A stretch of 64,000 nt of DNA, from contig OZ244224.1 of NCBI GenBank assembly GCA_965217015.1, positions 1,798,001 to 1,862,000 of the forward strand, read 5' to 3'. Position numbers and translations under genes: made by a program. The DNA is from JAYQKL01 sp038142705 (lineage in GTDB: Bacteria > Pseudomonadota > Alphaproteobacteria > RS24). Positions 53,981-63,470 of the stretch are shown here, piece by piece; position 1 is the first letter of the stretch, and each line of letters opens with the position of its first letter. The notes beneath the pieces are model-generated. The model was not told the DNA's origin, ran no database searches, and was given only the letters and a program-made list of their open reading frames with translations.

Positions 53981-55780
53981 ATGAATGATCTTTCAAAAAT
54001 TCGAAATTTTTCAATTATTGCCCATATTGACCACGGCAAATCAACTTTGGCGGACCGCCTCATTCAATTGACAGGTGGTTTGTCAGAGCGCGAAATGCAA
54101 GAGCAAGTGCTCGACAATATGGATATTGAACGCGAGCGCGGCATCACCATTAAAGCGCAAACAGTGCGCCTTGACTATCAAGCCAAAGATGGGGAGACCT
54201 ATCAGCTTAATTTGATAGACACGCCGGGTCATGTGGATTTTGCTTATGAGGTCAACCGTTCGCTGGCAGCTTGTGAAGGCTCGCTTTTGGTGGTGGACGC
54301 CTCGCAAGGTGTGGAGGCGCAAACGCTGGCCAATGTGTATCAGGCGATTGATGTGAACCATGAAATTGTGCCGGTCTTAAATAAGGTTGATTTGCCCGCG
54401 GCAGATTGTGCGCGTGTACGCGGCCAGATTGAAGATGTGATTGGGCTTGACGCTAGCGAGGCTGTCGAAATTTCTGCCAAAACCGGCATTGGAATTGAGT
54501 CTGTTTTGGAGGCCATTGTCACGCAATTGCCGCCACCTGATGGCCATCGTGACCAGCCGCTCAAAGCCATGCTGGTGGATAGCTGGTATGATGCTTATTT
54601 GGGGGTTGTGGTGCTGGTCCGCGTGATTGATGGCGAAATGAAAAAGGGCCAAAAGATTCGTATGATGTCCTCTGGCGCAACCTATACGCTGGATCAGGTA
54701 GGGGTTTTTAGACCCAAGCGCGAAAATGTGCCGGCTTTAGGGCCGGGTGAAATTGGGTTTTTCACCGCCGCCATTAAAGAAGTGGCGGACACCCGTGTCG
54801 GCGATACAGTGACCGATGAGCGCAAACCATGTGAAACCGCGCTGACCGGTTTTAAGCCCTCGCAGCCTGTGGTGTTCTGCGGCCTGTTTCCGGTTGATAG
54901 CAGCCAGTTTGAAGATTTGCGCGATGCGATGGCAAAATTGCGCCTTAATGATGCCAGTTTTGAATATGAAATGGAAACCTCTGCCGCATTGGGCTTTGGA
55001 TTTCGGTGTGGCTTTTTAGGGTTGTTGCATTTGGAAATTATTCGCGAGCGGATTGAGCGTGAGTTTGATATTGACCTTATTACCACCGCGCCGAGTGTGG
55101 TTTATCATTTGCATATGACAGATGGCGAAATGATTGAAATGCACAATCCGGCTGATATGCCTGATGTGGTGAAAATTGACCATATTGAAGAACCTTGGAT
55201 TAAAGCGTCTATTCTGGTGCCAGATGACTATATGGGCGCGGTGCTGAAATTATGCGAAGACCGGCGCGGGCGGCAAATCAATATGAGTTATGCTGGTTCA
55301 CGCGCTATGTTGGAATATGCGCTGCCGCTGAATGAGGTGGTGTTTGATTTTTATGACCGTCTGAAATCTGCGACCAAAGGCTATGCGAGTTTTGATTACA
55401 GCCTCACCGGTTATGAAACTGGCGATTTGGTAAAAATGGCGATTTTGGTCAATGCTGAACCGGTTGACGCGCTGTCCACAATTGTGCATCGCGAGCGGGC
55501 TGAAATGCGGGGGCGGGCCATGTGCGAACGCCTGAAAGACTTGATACCGCGTCATTTATTCAAAATTCCGGTGCAGGCGGCCTTAGGCGGTAAAATTATT
55601 GCCCGCGAGACCATCGCGGCTTTGCGCAAAGATGTGACGGCAAAATGTTATGGCGGCGACGCGACCCGAAAGCGTAAATTGCTAGATAAGCAAAAAGAGG
55701 GGAAAAAGAAGATGCGCCAATTCGGCAAGGTCGATATTCCCCAAGATGCGTTTATCGCAGCGTTGAAAATGGATGATTAA
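53981..55780 (+). CDS. lepA: Elongation factor 4
   Basis: 599 residues. GTPase motifs: AHIDHGKST (G1), DTPGHVDF (G3), NKVD (G4). Domains II, III and V and the EF4-specific C-terminal domain (RKRKLLDKQKEGKKKMRQ) are complete. It acts on the ribosome, with roles in back-translocation and initiation proposed. It is followed directly by the 91-bp repeat array. Confidence 0.97.
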   Translation: MNDLSKIRNFSIIAHIDHGKSTLADRLIQLTGGLSEREMQEQVLDNMDIERERGITIKAQTVRLDYQAKDGETYQLNLIDTPGHVDFAYEVNRSLAACEGSLLVVDASQGVEAQTLANVYQAIDVNHEIVPVLNKVDLPAADCARVRGQIEDVIGLDASEAVEISAKTGIGIESVLEAIVTQLPPPDGHRDQPLKAMLVDSWYDAYLGVVVLVRVIDGEMKKGQKIRMMSSGATYTLDQVGVFRPKRENVPALGPGEIGFFTAAIKEVADTRVGDTVTDERKPCETALTGFKPSQPVVFCGLFPVDSSQFEDLRDAMAKLRLNDASFEYEMETSAALGFGFRCGFLGLLHLEIIRERIEREFDIDLITTAPSVVYHLHMTDGEMIEMHNPADMPDVVKIDHIEEPWIKASILVPDDYMGAVLKLCEDRRGRQINMSYAGSRAMLEYALPLNEVVFDFYDRLKSATKGYASFDYSLTGYETGDLVKMAILVNAEPVDALSTIVHRERAEMRGRAMCERLKDLIPRHLFKIPVQAALGGKIIARETIAALRKDVTAKCYGGDATRKRKLLDKQKEGKKKMRQFGKVDIPQDAFIAALKMDD

Positions 55781-55803
55781 GCCGCTATAAGAGTGCAATC
55801 ATT

Positions 55804-56181
55804 GGACAGGTGGCCGACGCTATAAGGGCTTGGTGAGGTAAACGAACCTTAGCCCGCCTTGTGATAAGGCAGCGTGGTGTTGGTGCCAAAAGATGGACAG
55901 GTGGCCGACGCTATAAGGGCTTGGTGAGGTAAGCGAACCTTAGCCCGCCTTGTGATAAGGCAGCATGGTGTTGGTGCCAAAAGATGGACAGGTGGCCGAC
56001 GCTATAAGGGCTTGGTGAGGTAAGCGAACCTTAGCCCGCCTTGTGATAGGGCAGCGTGGTGTTGGTGCCAAAAGATGGACAGGTGGCCGACGCTATAAGG
56101 GCTTGGTGAGGTAAGCGAACCTTAGCCCGCCTTGTGATAAGGCAGCGTGGTGTTGGTGCCAAAAGATGGACAGGTGGCCGA
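55804..56181 (+). repeat. tRNA-linked 91-bp tandem repeat array
   Basis: Four units start at 55,804, 55,895, 55,986 and 56,077, exactly 91 bp apart, and the tRNA-Ser gene starts at the next period (56,168). Each unit opens with GGACAGGTGGCCGA, the first 14 nt of the tRNA, then carries a 77-bp core. The core holds two potential hairpins, GGGCT...AGCCC with an inner GAGGT/ACCTT stem, and GCCTT...AAGGC. Only three substitutions separate the units by eye; one falls in the second stem and keeps a wobble pair. There is no open frame; an antisense frame (56,031-56,258) is spurious. This fills the 387-bp gap between lepA and the tRNA. Confidence 0.93.
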
Positions 56182-56257
56182 GTGGCTGAAGGCGCACGCT
56201 TGGAAAGCGTGTAGGCGTTAACGCGTCTCGAGGGTTCGAATCCCTCTCTGTCCGCCA
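56168..56257 (+). tRNA. tRNA-Ser(GGA)
   Basis: 90 nt including encoded CCA. The acceptor GGACAGG pairs with CTGTCCG (offset by discriminator G). The anticodon stem ACGCT/AGCGT region encloses loop TTGGAAA with anticodon GGA. The long variable arm is typical of tRNA-Ser, and the T-arm is AGGGTTCGAATCCCT. Its first 14 nt are repeated four times upstream. Confidence 0.95.
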
Positions 56258-56311
56258 TCTTCTTTTATGAGTGCCTTACAATTATCACAATTTCGGCAAA
56301 GTCAGGTCGCA

Positions 56312-58144
56312 TTATAAATCACCTTGTGCGGCCATGTCGCGTTTGTATTTTTTGCGCTCATGCTCCAGCAGATATTTCTTCCGCAGCCGCAAGCTTTGCG
56401 GGGTGACTTCCAATAATTCATCATATTCCACATAGGCCATCATTTCTTCTAAAGACATGCGGCGCGGCGGGGTCAGCACCACCGCATCATCTGAGCCAGA
56501 GGCGCGAATATTGGTCAGTTTTTTGCCCTTTAACACATTGATTTCGAGATCATTATCGCGGCTATGTTCCCCCACAATCATGCCCTGATAAACCGGCATT
56601 TGCGGGTCAATAAACATCACCCCGCGATCTTGCAAATTAAAAATCGCATAAGCCACCGCCGTGCCGGTTTCTGAGGCTATCAGCGCACCATTGCGGCGGC
56701 CCGGAATATCGCCCTTATAATCGGCATAGCTGTGAAATAATCTGTTCAACACACCTGTGCCACGCGTGTCCGTGAGAAATTTACTTTGATAACCAATCAG
56801 GCCGCGGGAGGGCGCATGAAACACCAAGCGGGTTTTGCCCGCACCGGCTGTGCGCATATCCATCATCACCGCTTTGCGCCGGTTCATGCTGTCTACAACC
56901 GTCGAGCTATATTCTTCGTCCACATCAATAATCACTTCTTCAATTGGCTCTTTTTTGACACCATTTTCGGTTTTAATCAGCACCCGCGGGCGTGACACGG
57001 TGAGCTCAAAGCCCTCGCGGCGCATGGTTTCAATCAAAACCCCAAGCTGCAATTCGCCGCGCCCGCCAATTTCAAACGCATCTTTATTATCGCCTTCTGT
57101 GAAGGTGATGGCGACATTGGTTTCGGCCTCTGCTAAAAGTCGCTCGCGAATGACGGTTGAGGTTACTTTTTTGCCCTCTTTGCCCGCAAAAGGCGAGTCG
57201 TTCACTGTGATGGTGACCGACATTGTAGGCGGGTCAATGGGGGTCGAGGCCAATGGCTCAGTCACTTCTGGCGCGCAAATCGTGTCGGCAACCGAAGCTT
57301 TGGTCAGCCCCGCAATGCAAATTAAATCCCCAGCTTGCACCGCATCGACAGGCACGCGTTGTGTGCCCTCAAAGCGAAGCAATTTGGTCAGCCGACCTGT
57401 TTCCACCACTTGGCCATCTAAATTCAACGCACGCACGGTTTCGTTCACCCGCGCTGTGCCTTGCGTGACACGCCCCGTCAGGCACCGCCCTAAATAGGGG
57501 TCGCTATCCAGCAAGGTTGTGAGCATGGCAAAAGGTTTTTGTGGGTCAACTTGTGGTTCCGGCACATGAGACTTCACCAGCTCAAGCAGGGGCAACAGGT
57601 TTTCGCGTGGGTCTTCAAGCTCTTGCGTGCACCAGCCATCACGCCCTGACGCATAGAGTATCGGAAAATCGAGCTGCGCGTCATTCGCATCAAGCGAAAC
57701 AAATAAATCAAATACTTCATCAACAACTTCATCGGGGCGGCCATCGGGGCGGTCCACTTTATTGATAATCACTATCGGGCGCAGGCCTTGTGCCAGTGCT
57801 TTGCCCAATACGAATTTGGTTTGCGGCATCGGCCCTTCAGCGGCATCAGTGAGCAAGATAACGCCATCAGCCATGCCCAGCACACGCTCCACCTCGCCGC
57901 CAAAATCAGCATGGCCTGGCGTGTCGATAATATTGATGCGCGTGTCGCCATATTGCACCGATGTCGGCTTGGCCAAAATGGTGATGCCACGCTCTTTTTC
58001 AAGGTCACCACTATCCATGAGCCGCTCATCGACCTGCTGGTTATCCCGAAACAGGCCTGTTTGCTTCATAATGCTGTCAATCAGCGTGGTTTTGCCATGA
58101 TCCACATGGGCAATAATCGCAATATTGCGGAGCGACTGGCTCAT
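56312..58144 (-). CDS. typA: Translational GTPase TypA/BipA
   Basis: 610 residues from ATG 58,144. AAGGA lies 7 nt upstream of it, inside the five-codon extension to ATG 58,159, which is therefore rejected. GTPase motifs: AHVDHGKTT, DTPGHADFGGEVER, NKVDRPD. The C-terminal domain (SLEEMMAYVEYDELLEVTP) is the BipA-specific ribosome-binding part. It acts in 50S biogenesis at low temperature and in stress. It converges on tRNA-Ser. Confidence 0.96.
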   Translation of the reverse strand: MSQSLRNIAIIAHVDHGKTTLIDSIMKQTGLFRDNQQVDERLMDSGDLEKERGITILAKPTSVQYGDTRINIIDTPGHADFGGEVERVLGMADGVILLTDAAEGPMPQTKFVLGKALAQGLRPIVIINKVDRPDGRPDEVVDEVFDLFVSLDANDAQLDFPILYASGRDGWCTQELEDPRENLLPLLELVKSHVPEPQVDPQKPFAMLTTLLDSDPYLGRCLTGRVTQGTARVNETVRALNLDGQVVETGRLTKLLRFEGTQRVPVDAVQAGDLICIAGLTKASVADTICAPEVTEPLASTPIDPPTMSVTITVNDSPFAGKEGKKVTSTVIRERLLAEAETNVAITFTEGDNKDAFEIGGRGELQLGVLIETMRREGFELTVSRPRVLIKTENGVKKEPIEEVIIDVDEEYSSTVVDSMNRRKAVMMDMRTAGAGKTRLVFHAPSRGLIGYQSKFLTDTRGTGVLNRLFHSYADYKGDIPGRRNGALIASETGTAVAYAIFNLQDRGVMFIDPQMPVYQGMIVGEHSRDNDLEINVLKGKKLTNIRASGSDDAVVLTPPRRMSLEEMMAYVEYDELLEVTPQSLRLRKKYLLEHERKKYKRDMAAQGDL

Positions 58145-58272
58145 TTTCTTATCCTTCATATAATATATGCGCTGTCCTACCCTTGTTTTGGCTTTGGGGA
58201 AAGCCTTTTTATTTGCAAATTAAGGCAGGTTTCCTATTATTGGCTTCTATAAAGAAAAAAAGGATGGGGTTT

Positions 58273-59865
58273 ATGAAAAAGTTTTTTTTATATGGCGCGC
58301 TTGCGCTGGTCGCGGTGATTGTCGCGGGTTTGATTTATTATAATCCAAGCCCTTCAACAGATTATGCCTTTAATGATGCCACCACGACTGATTTAAGCCG
58401 TCTGGTGAAAGAGCGCCCTGCCGATGCGGCACCTCCAAATGTTATTATTTTACTGGCCGATGATTTGGGCTGGGCCGATGTTGGCTATCGTGGTTCAGAC
58501 ATTCAAACCCCGAACTTAAACCGGCTGGTGAAAGAGGGTATGCGGCTGGAGCGTTTTTATGTGACGCCATTTTGCACCCCAACGCGTGCGGCGCTGATGA
58601 CAGGGCGTGACCCCATTAAGCTAGGCGTGGCGCATTCTGTTTTAATGGCTTGGGATAATGGCGGCGTCGCGCCAGAAGAGCATTTCATGCCTGAAAGTTT
58701 TAAGGCGGCGGGCTATCAAACAGCCATGGTGGGTAAATGGCATCTAGGCCATACGCTGGAACAACACACCCCCAATGCACGCGGGTTCGACCATTTTTAT
58801 GGGCATTTCAACACAGATGTTGATTATTTTTCTCATAGTTTCGCCAAAGGGCATGATTTTCAAGAAAATGGTGAAACTGTAACCCATGCGGGGGAATATG
58901 CTACCGATGTGCATGGCGACCAGGCCGCGCATTATATCACAGAACTGCGCGACCCGAATAAGCCGTTTTTCCTTTATGTGCCGTTTCTGGCACCACATTC
59001 TCCGATGCAGGCCAAAGAAGAAGATATTGCGAAATATCCTCAGCGCATTGATATCCCCTCTCGGGAACAGCGCACTTATGCGGCAATGGTGGATAGTATG
59101 GACCAGGCCATTGGTCAGATTTTAGACGCTTTGGACGCGCAGGGCCTGCGAGAAAACACTATGGTTTTGTTTTTCTCTGACAATGGTGGCTTTTATAATT
59201 TCGGGGCTGATAATAAGCCCCTGCGCGGGCAAAAACTCACACCTTTTGAGGGCGGCGTGCGGGTCAATGCGCTGTTGCGCTGGCCAGAGGTAATCCCGCC
59301 TGAAACTGTCAATGATAAGGTGATTTCGGTTTTGGATATGCTGCCGACACTCACAAAAGCGGCGGGTATTGAGGCGCAAAATGAAAAGCCAATTGATGGT
59401 CTTGACCGCTGGGATGCTGTTTTAGGCAAGGGCGAGAAAGATCGTGGCGAGCCGCTTTTCTTCACATCAAACCTCACCCTTCACAATTTCTTCCAGTATG
59501 GGGTGCTTGATGGGCCTTGGAAACTCTATCAAAAAGTTGACCACCAACGCCGCGTAACAGAGGTGGAAACCATGTTGTTTAATGTTTGGGAAGACCCAAA
59601 TGAAACGCAAGATATTTCGGCGCAATATCCAGAGCAGGTGCAGCGCTTGCAGGCGATGCTTGATGAGCGCCTTGCGCAACACCCTGCTGGCGGTACTTAT
59701 GTGCGGATTTCGCCACATCCTGGCTGGCGCGCGCCGCTTGATTACGCCAAATCTGTAGTGCCTGCCGACACGGTTCAGGCCGATCCGCATAAAGGGTTTG
59801 GCCCGTTAAAGTCGAAAGTATTGCAACAGCTTTATGGCGAGCGGGGGCGGATTATTTACGAATAA
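58273..59865 (+). CDS. Type I sulfatase (arylsulfatase family)
   Basis: 530 residues from ATG 58,273 (AGGA 8 nt upstream; the longer frame to 58,183 lies in the typA promoter region). The N-terminus is a signal peptide or membrane anchor (residues 4-22), giving periplasmic location. The formylglycine motif is CTPTR with Cys101, the residue oxidised by a maturase. Metal ligands are in LADDLGWADVG and FFSDNGG, and GKWHLGH is conserved. It removes sulfate from organic sulfate esters; the substrate is unknown. No formylglycine-generating enzyme is in the window. Confidence 0.92.
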   Translation: MKKFFLYGALALVAVIVAGLIYYNPSPSTDYAFNDATTTDLSRLVKERPADAAPPNVIILLADDLGWADVGYRGSDIQTPNLNRLVKEGMRLERFYVTPFCTPTRAALMTGRDPIKLGVAHSVLMAWDNGGVAPEEHFMPESFKAAGYQTAMVGKWHLGHTLEQHTPNARGFDHFYGHFNTDVDYFSHSFAKGHDFQENGETVTHAGEYATDVHGDQAAHYITELRDPNKPFFLYVPFLAPHSPMQAKEEDIAKYPQRIDIPSREQRTYAAMVDSMDQAIGQILDALDAQGLRENTMVLFFSDNGGFYNFGADNKPLRGQKLTPFEGGVRVNALLRWPEVIPPETVNDKVISVLDMLPTLTKAAGIEAQNEKPIDGLDRWDAVLGKGEKDRGEPLFFTSNLTLHNFFQYGVLDGPWKLYQKVDHQRRVTEVETMLFNVWEDPNETQDISAQYPEQVQRLQAMLDERLAQHPAGGTYVRISPHPGWRAPLDYAKSVVPADTVQADPHKGFGPLKSKVLQQLYGERGRIIYE

Positions 59866-59902
59866 TCCACCTTACTTTTAATGCTGGCTGGGTTGCATTG
59901 CG

Positions 59903-60361
59903 CTAGCTGGCATCTGGGTCCACAGCGGCAAAATCGGCGGGTAGATTGTGAAAATAGGAAAGCGCCTCATGGCGTTTTGATATCCGCCAGCCCTGTGCGG
60001 TGCGCACCAATTCGTCAACATACCAAAGCCCGACAAAAAATGTCACCGGTTCCGCGTCGCGTTTGGGGTTCATTGGGTTAAAGCAAATGCTTTTGGCGGT
60101 TGCGGTGTCGCCTGTGATGTTGAGCTTGGTTGTGGCAATCATATGCTGTGAGTTCTCAAACTGCTCTAGCGCGCGCGGTAGGTAATTTTTAATTTCTGCC
60201 AAATTCCCTTTAGCGCCGCCTGTTTCGGTATAATCAATTTCCGCATCTGGAATGAAAATATCATCAAGCGCGTCAAAGTTTTTCTCATCAATGGCGTAGC
60301 AATAATCGGTCAGTAAATCCTGAATTTCCAACCGGTCTGATATGTCTTGTAAACTGAGCAC
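59903..60361 (-). CDS. SnoaL-like (NTF2-fold) protein
   Basis: 152 residues from GTG 60,361, chosen because GGAGG (60,367-60,371) sits 5 nt upstream; the ATG at 60,394 has no such site. The NTF2-like cone fold is indicated by IQDLLTDYCYAIDEKNFDALDDIF, then WYVDELVRTAQGWRISKRHEAL. Members include dehydratases, isomerases and dioxygenase small subunits. His and Asp candidates exist, but no reaction can be assigned. It is divergent from the TonB receptor and related in type to the gene at 62,899. Confidence 0.8.
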   Translation of the reverse strand: MLSLQDISDRLEIQDLLTDYCYAIDEKNFDALDDIFIPDAEIDYTETGGAKGNLAEIKNYLPRALEQFENSQHMIATTKLNITGDTATAKSICFNPMNPKRDAEPVTFFVGLWYVDELVRTAQGWRISKRHEALSYFHNLPADFAAVDPDAS

Positions 60362-60493
60362 CTCAACCTCCCTGTTTGTGTGATAGATATACAACAGTAT
60401 TATAAGTTAATTATATATGCATATTAGCTTGAATTGACACAAACAGAAAATTTCAACATTTTAGGATATCACTTCACTTCAGGAGGAAAAAAA

Positions 60494-62752
60494 GTGGGAT
60501 TTGATAAGATTAAAACAACCCTTAAAACACATTCGGGGGTTTTTGCCCTTTCGGCAGCAATTGTGATGACGCCATTTGCAGCTCAGGCACAGCTTGATGA
60601 AATTATTGTGACCGCCCAAAAGCGCGAGCAGAATCTGCAAGATGTACCGGTCGCGGTTACTGCAATTTCAAGTGACTATATTGAGTCACGCAACATCACC
60701 TCTATTGAGAGTTTGTCCTCTCTGGCGCCAAACCTGAAAATTGAGCGCGCTCCAAATAACACAACGGCAGCGCAAATCTCTATTCGGGGTGGGGTTACCA
60801 TTAACCCAGCGATTTCTTGGGAGCCAACCACAGGTATTTATCTGAACGGTGTTTATATTGGTAAAACGCAAGGGTCGGTTTTTGATGTTGCTGAGATTGA
60901 GCGCATTGAAGTCCTGCGTGGTCCACAAGGCTCACTTTATGGCCGTAACACTCTGGCGGGTGCAGTGAACATCATCACAGCACAACCATCTGATGAATCC
61001 GGCGTCAAAGCTGAAATTGGGGTTGGCAATTATAATCTGCGCACCGCACGCTTAACGGTTGATACGGGGCAGGTGGGTAAATTCCGCGTAAAAGCTTCTG
61101 GCATGATTAAAGAGCGTGATGGTCTGGTAGATACAACTGCCGGCAGCAGCACAAATGAGTTTGAGAACATTGACCGTAAAAGCTTCCTGTTGGCGGTTAA
61201 TTATGAAGCCAGCGATGATTTGACAGTCGATTACACTTATGACTATAGCGATGTCGATCAAAAGCCAGCTTTCTCACAATTGGTAAAAACACTTGATGGC
61301 GGTATTTTTGACCCTGCCTCACCATTTTATGCGCAAATTCCATTGCGTAACTTCCAAAGCAGTGACCGCTTATCCGTCGGTTCATCTGATGGCAGTATTG
61401 GTGGCCGTGTTTTCGAAATCAGCGAAGTCACAGGGCATGGTTTGACATTCACTTATGATATGGGTGACATGACATTCAAATCCATTACAGGCTATCGCGA
61501 AATGACATGGGCAGACTCGCTTGACCTTGATGGCTCACCGCTTTTCCTAGCTCATACGCAGCGTTTCTCAGATTATGAGTCCTTGTCTCAAGAGTTCCAG
61601 CTTGTTGGTTCTAATGACCGCCTAAATTATGTTGTCGGCGCTTATTATTTCGAAGATGATGCCTATACAAATAACCCGCAGCAATTTTTCTTTGGCGCGA
61701 GTAATTATGACTCACAATATGGTGTCGAAACAGAAGCCATGGCGGTTTATGGTCAGCTTGATTATGCTGTGACCGACCAAGTGACGGTGACAGCCGGTCT
61801 TCGCTACACAGAAGAGGATAAGAGCGTTGAGCGTCTTTTCCGTATTTTGGCAGACAGCCAGTTACCAGCAGGCACACCATTGCCATTGACGGTAATCCCG
61901 GCAACCACCAAAGCAACCGAGACATTTGACGATATGTCACCAACCTTGTCTGTTGACTACAAGGCGTCTGAAGATATCACGCTTTATGCGAAATATTCGA
62001 AAGGCTTTAAGTCTGGTGGTTTCAATGGTGAAGCAGGTTCAATTGCTGAAACAACACGCCCTTATCAGGCAGAAGAAGTAGCGTCGATTGAATTGGGCGC
62101 GAAAATGCAATTGCTTGATAATCGCCTTCAGTTGAACACAGCGATTTTCTCTAACGAGCATGAAGATATGCAGCTTTCTATCTTTACCGCGCAGGGTGCG
62201 GCACAGTCAGATGTGCGGAATGCGGGTAAAGCGCAAATTCAAGGTTTTGAATTGGAAGCCGCTTATGCCATGTCCGAGCGTGTGACAGGTCGTTTGAACT
62301 ATGGGTATCTGGACACAGAATATGACGAATTCATCGAATTCGGTCAGCAGGTTGCCGATAACCGTGCCTTCCCGCACGCGCCACGCCACACTTTGTCAGC
62401 TGGCATTGATGCCACTTTGATGGATAATGAAAATGGCACGCTTGATTTGGGTCTTGATGCAAATCATGTGGGTGAATATTTCACCTATCCATATGCGCTG
62501 CGTCCAACAGGCACAGAAAACAATGCTTACAACACATTGGTTGCGTCACGCACATTGCTTGATGCGCAATTGACTTGGTCAAATCTTCCGATTGCTGGCC
62601 AAAATGTGAGCGTCACTTTCTGGGGTAAAAATATTGGTGATAAAGAATATATTGCCAACTATATCGACTTTGGCGCCGCCTTTGGTGGCCTGACACCTGG
62701 TTACTTTGGTGAGCCACGCACTTATGGCATGACCATTCGCGCCAAGTGGTAA
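60494..62752 (+). CDS. TonB-dependent outer-membrane receptor
   Basis: 752 residues from GTG 60,494, with AGGAGG at 60,481-60,486. The signal peptide ends at about FAAQAQ. A TonB-box-like LDEIIVTAQ and the plug domain (QDVPVAVTAIS to GRNTLAGAVNI) follow, then the 22-strand barrel ending in MTIRAKW with terminal aromatic residue. The QKREQNLQDVP start is typical of receptors that expanded in marine and sphingomonad-like bacteria for import of bulky organics. The ligand is unknown; nearby sulfatase and SnoaL genes suggest an organic, possibly sulfated substrate. Confidence 0.93.
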   Translation: MGFDKIKTTLKTHSGVFALSAAIVMTPFAAQAQLDEIIVTAQKREQNLQDVPVAVTAISSDYIESRNITSIESLSSLAPNLKIERAPNNTTAAQISIRGGVTINPAISWEPTTGIYLNGVYIGKTQGSVFDVAEIERIEVLRGPQGSLYGRNTLAGAVNIITAQPSDESGVKAEIGVGNYNLRTARLTVDTGQVGKFRVKASGMIKERDGLVDTTAGSSTNEFENIDRKSFLLAVNYEASDDLTVDYTYDYSDVDQKPAFSQLVKTLDGGIFDPASPFYAQIPLRNFQSSDRLSVGSSDGSIGGRVFEISEVTGHGLTFTYDMGDMTFKSITGYREMTWADSLDLDGSPLFLAHTQRFSDYESLSQEFQLVGSNDRLNYVVGAYYFEDDAYTNNPQQFFFGASNYDSQYGVETEAMAVYGQLDYAVTDQVTVTAGLRYTEEDKSVERLFRILADSQLPAGTPLPLTVIPATTKATETFDDMSPTLSVDYKASEDITLYAKYSKGFKSGGFNGEAGSIAETTRPYQAEEVASIELGAKMQLLDNRLQLNTAIFSNEHEDMQLSIFTAQGAAQSDVRNAGKAQIQGFELEAAYAMSERVTGRLNYGYLDTEYDEFIEFGQQVADNRAFPHAPRHTLSAGIDATLMDNENGTLDLGLDANHVGEYFTYPYALRPTGTENNAYNTLVASRTLLDAQLTWSNLPIAGQNVSVTFWGKNIGDKEYIANYIDFGAAFGGLTPGYFGEPRTYGMTIRAKW

Positions 62753-62785
62753 AACCCAAAACAGCCGAGCTGTTGATACAAAAAG

Positions 62786-62818
62786 CCACCGCTGAGTTCT
62801 CTCGGCGGTGGTTTTTTT
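62786..62818 (+). terminator. Rho-independent terminator after TonB receptor gene
   Basis: CCACCGCTGAG (62,786-62,796) pairs with CTCGGCGGTGG (62,801-62,811), one T-G wobble, 4-nt loop, then seven T. Confidence 0.93.
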
Positions 62819-62884
62819 ATGTCTTATTTTTTATGTCTTAGTTTTTATGTCTTAGTTTTTATGTCTTAGTTTTTATGTCTTAGA
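62815..62884. repeat. Five-unit 14-bp tandem repeat
   Basis: ATGTCTTA recurs at 62,819, 62,833, 62,847, 62,861 and 62,875, separated by T-runs (unit TTTTTATGTCTTAG). It lies directly after the terminator and before the convergent SnoaL-like gene. Confidence 0.9.
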
Positions 62885-62898
62885 TAAAGAGTAAAAAT

Positions 62899-63348
62899 CT
62901 ATGGTTGCAAGGCGGCGAGTGCATCGGCCTGAATATGTTGCGACACATCACCAACCAAATCCATCATGGCATAATGACGCTGGGCGAACCGCCAATGGCC
63001 TTCAGCCGTTTGAGTAAAGCGGTCCACATAGCGTCCAGAGACAATTATTTGTAATGGTAAAGTATCGGTTGCCTGCAACACCATATAGCAAGAGCGGCAC
63101 ATGGCTTGATTACCATCTATATCAATTTCTGGATTGGTAACAATATGGCGGGTTTTGGGGCTGCCATCATGCAAAATGACAAGGCCGTTCCAGACCTCGC
63201 GCATCTCATCTGGCGAGAGCCGTCGCCCTTCAGAGAGCAAGAAATCCCCATGCTTGAACATTTCTAAAACCGCTTCAAAATCGCCCATATCAAATAATTC
63301 GGCGCAGCGATAAATGAGATTGCATATTTGAGTGGCATCATCGCTCAT
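62899..63348 (-). CDS. SnoaL-like (NTF2-fold) protein
   Basis: 149 residues. ICNLIYRCAELFDMGDFEAV and the C-terminal WRFAQRHYAMMD follow the NTF2-like pattern, and TRHIVTNPEIDIDG matches the middle strand pair of nuclear-transport-factor-like dehydratases. It is a separate protein from the one at 59,903, with low similarity. Substrate and reaction are unknown. It converges on the TonB receptor gene and is divergent from the PAP2 gene. Confidence 0.8.
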   Translation of the reverse strand: MSDDATQICNLIYRCAELFDMGDFEAVLEMFKHGDFLLSEGRRLSPDEMREVWNGLVILHDGSPKTRHIVTNPEIDIDGNQAMCRSCYMVLQATDTLPLQIIVSGRYVDRFTQTAEGHWRFAQRHYAMMDLVGDVSQHIQADALAALQP

Positions 63349-63470
63349 CTTGTTCCCCTTAAGATATTTCTATGGTTGATTTTTTCTTATTTAAGCGCAC
63401 AATTGGAAAAAATAACAGAAGATAAAAATCCAAAAGGATAAATTGGAACATAAATTAAAGCGAGGGTATG

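Noticed and set aside
55804..56167. Possible CRISPR array
   Set aside because: Units abut without unique spacers, the 91-bp period is too long, and no cas genes are present.
56031..56258. Antisense 75-codon frame over tRNA-Ser and the array
   Set aside because: It is the well-known artefact of reading a tRNA-Ser gene backwards (starting MADREGFEPS). The rest is array sequence.
60395..60493. Palindrome ATATGCATAT between the SnoaL-like and TonB receptor genes
   Set aside because: Ten bases in a very A+T-rich gap are expected by chance. No promoter elements could be placed around it with confidence.
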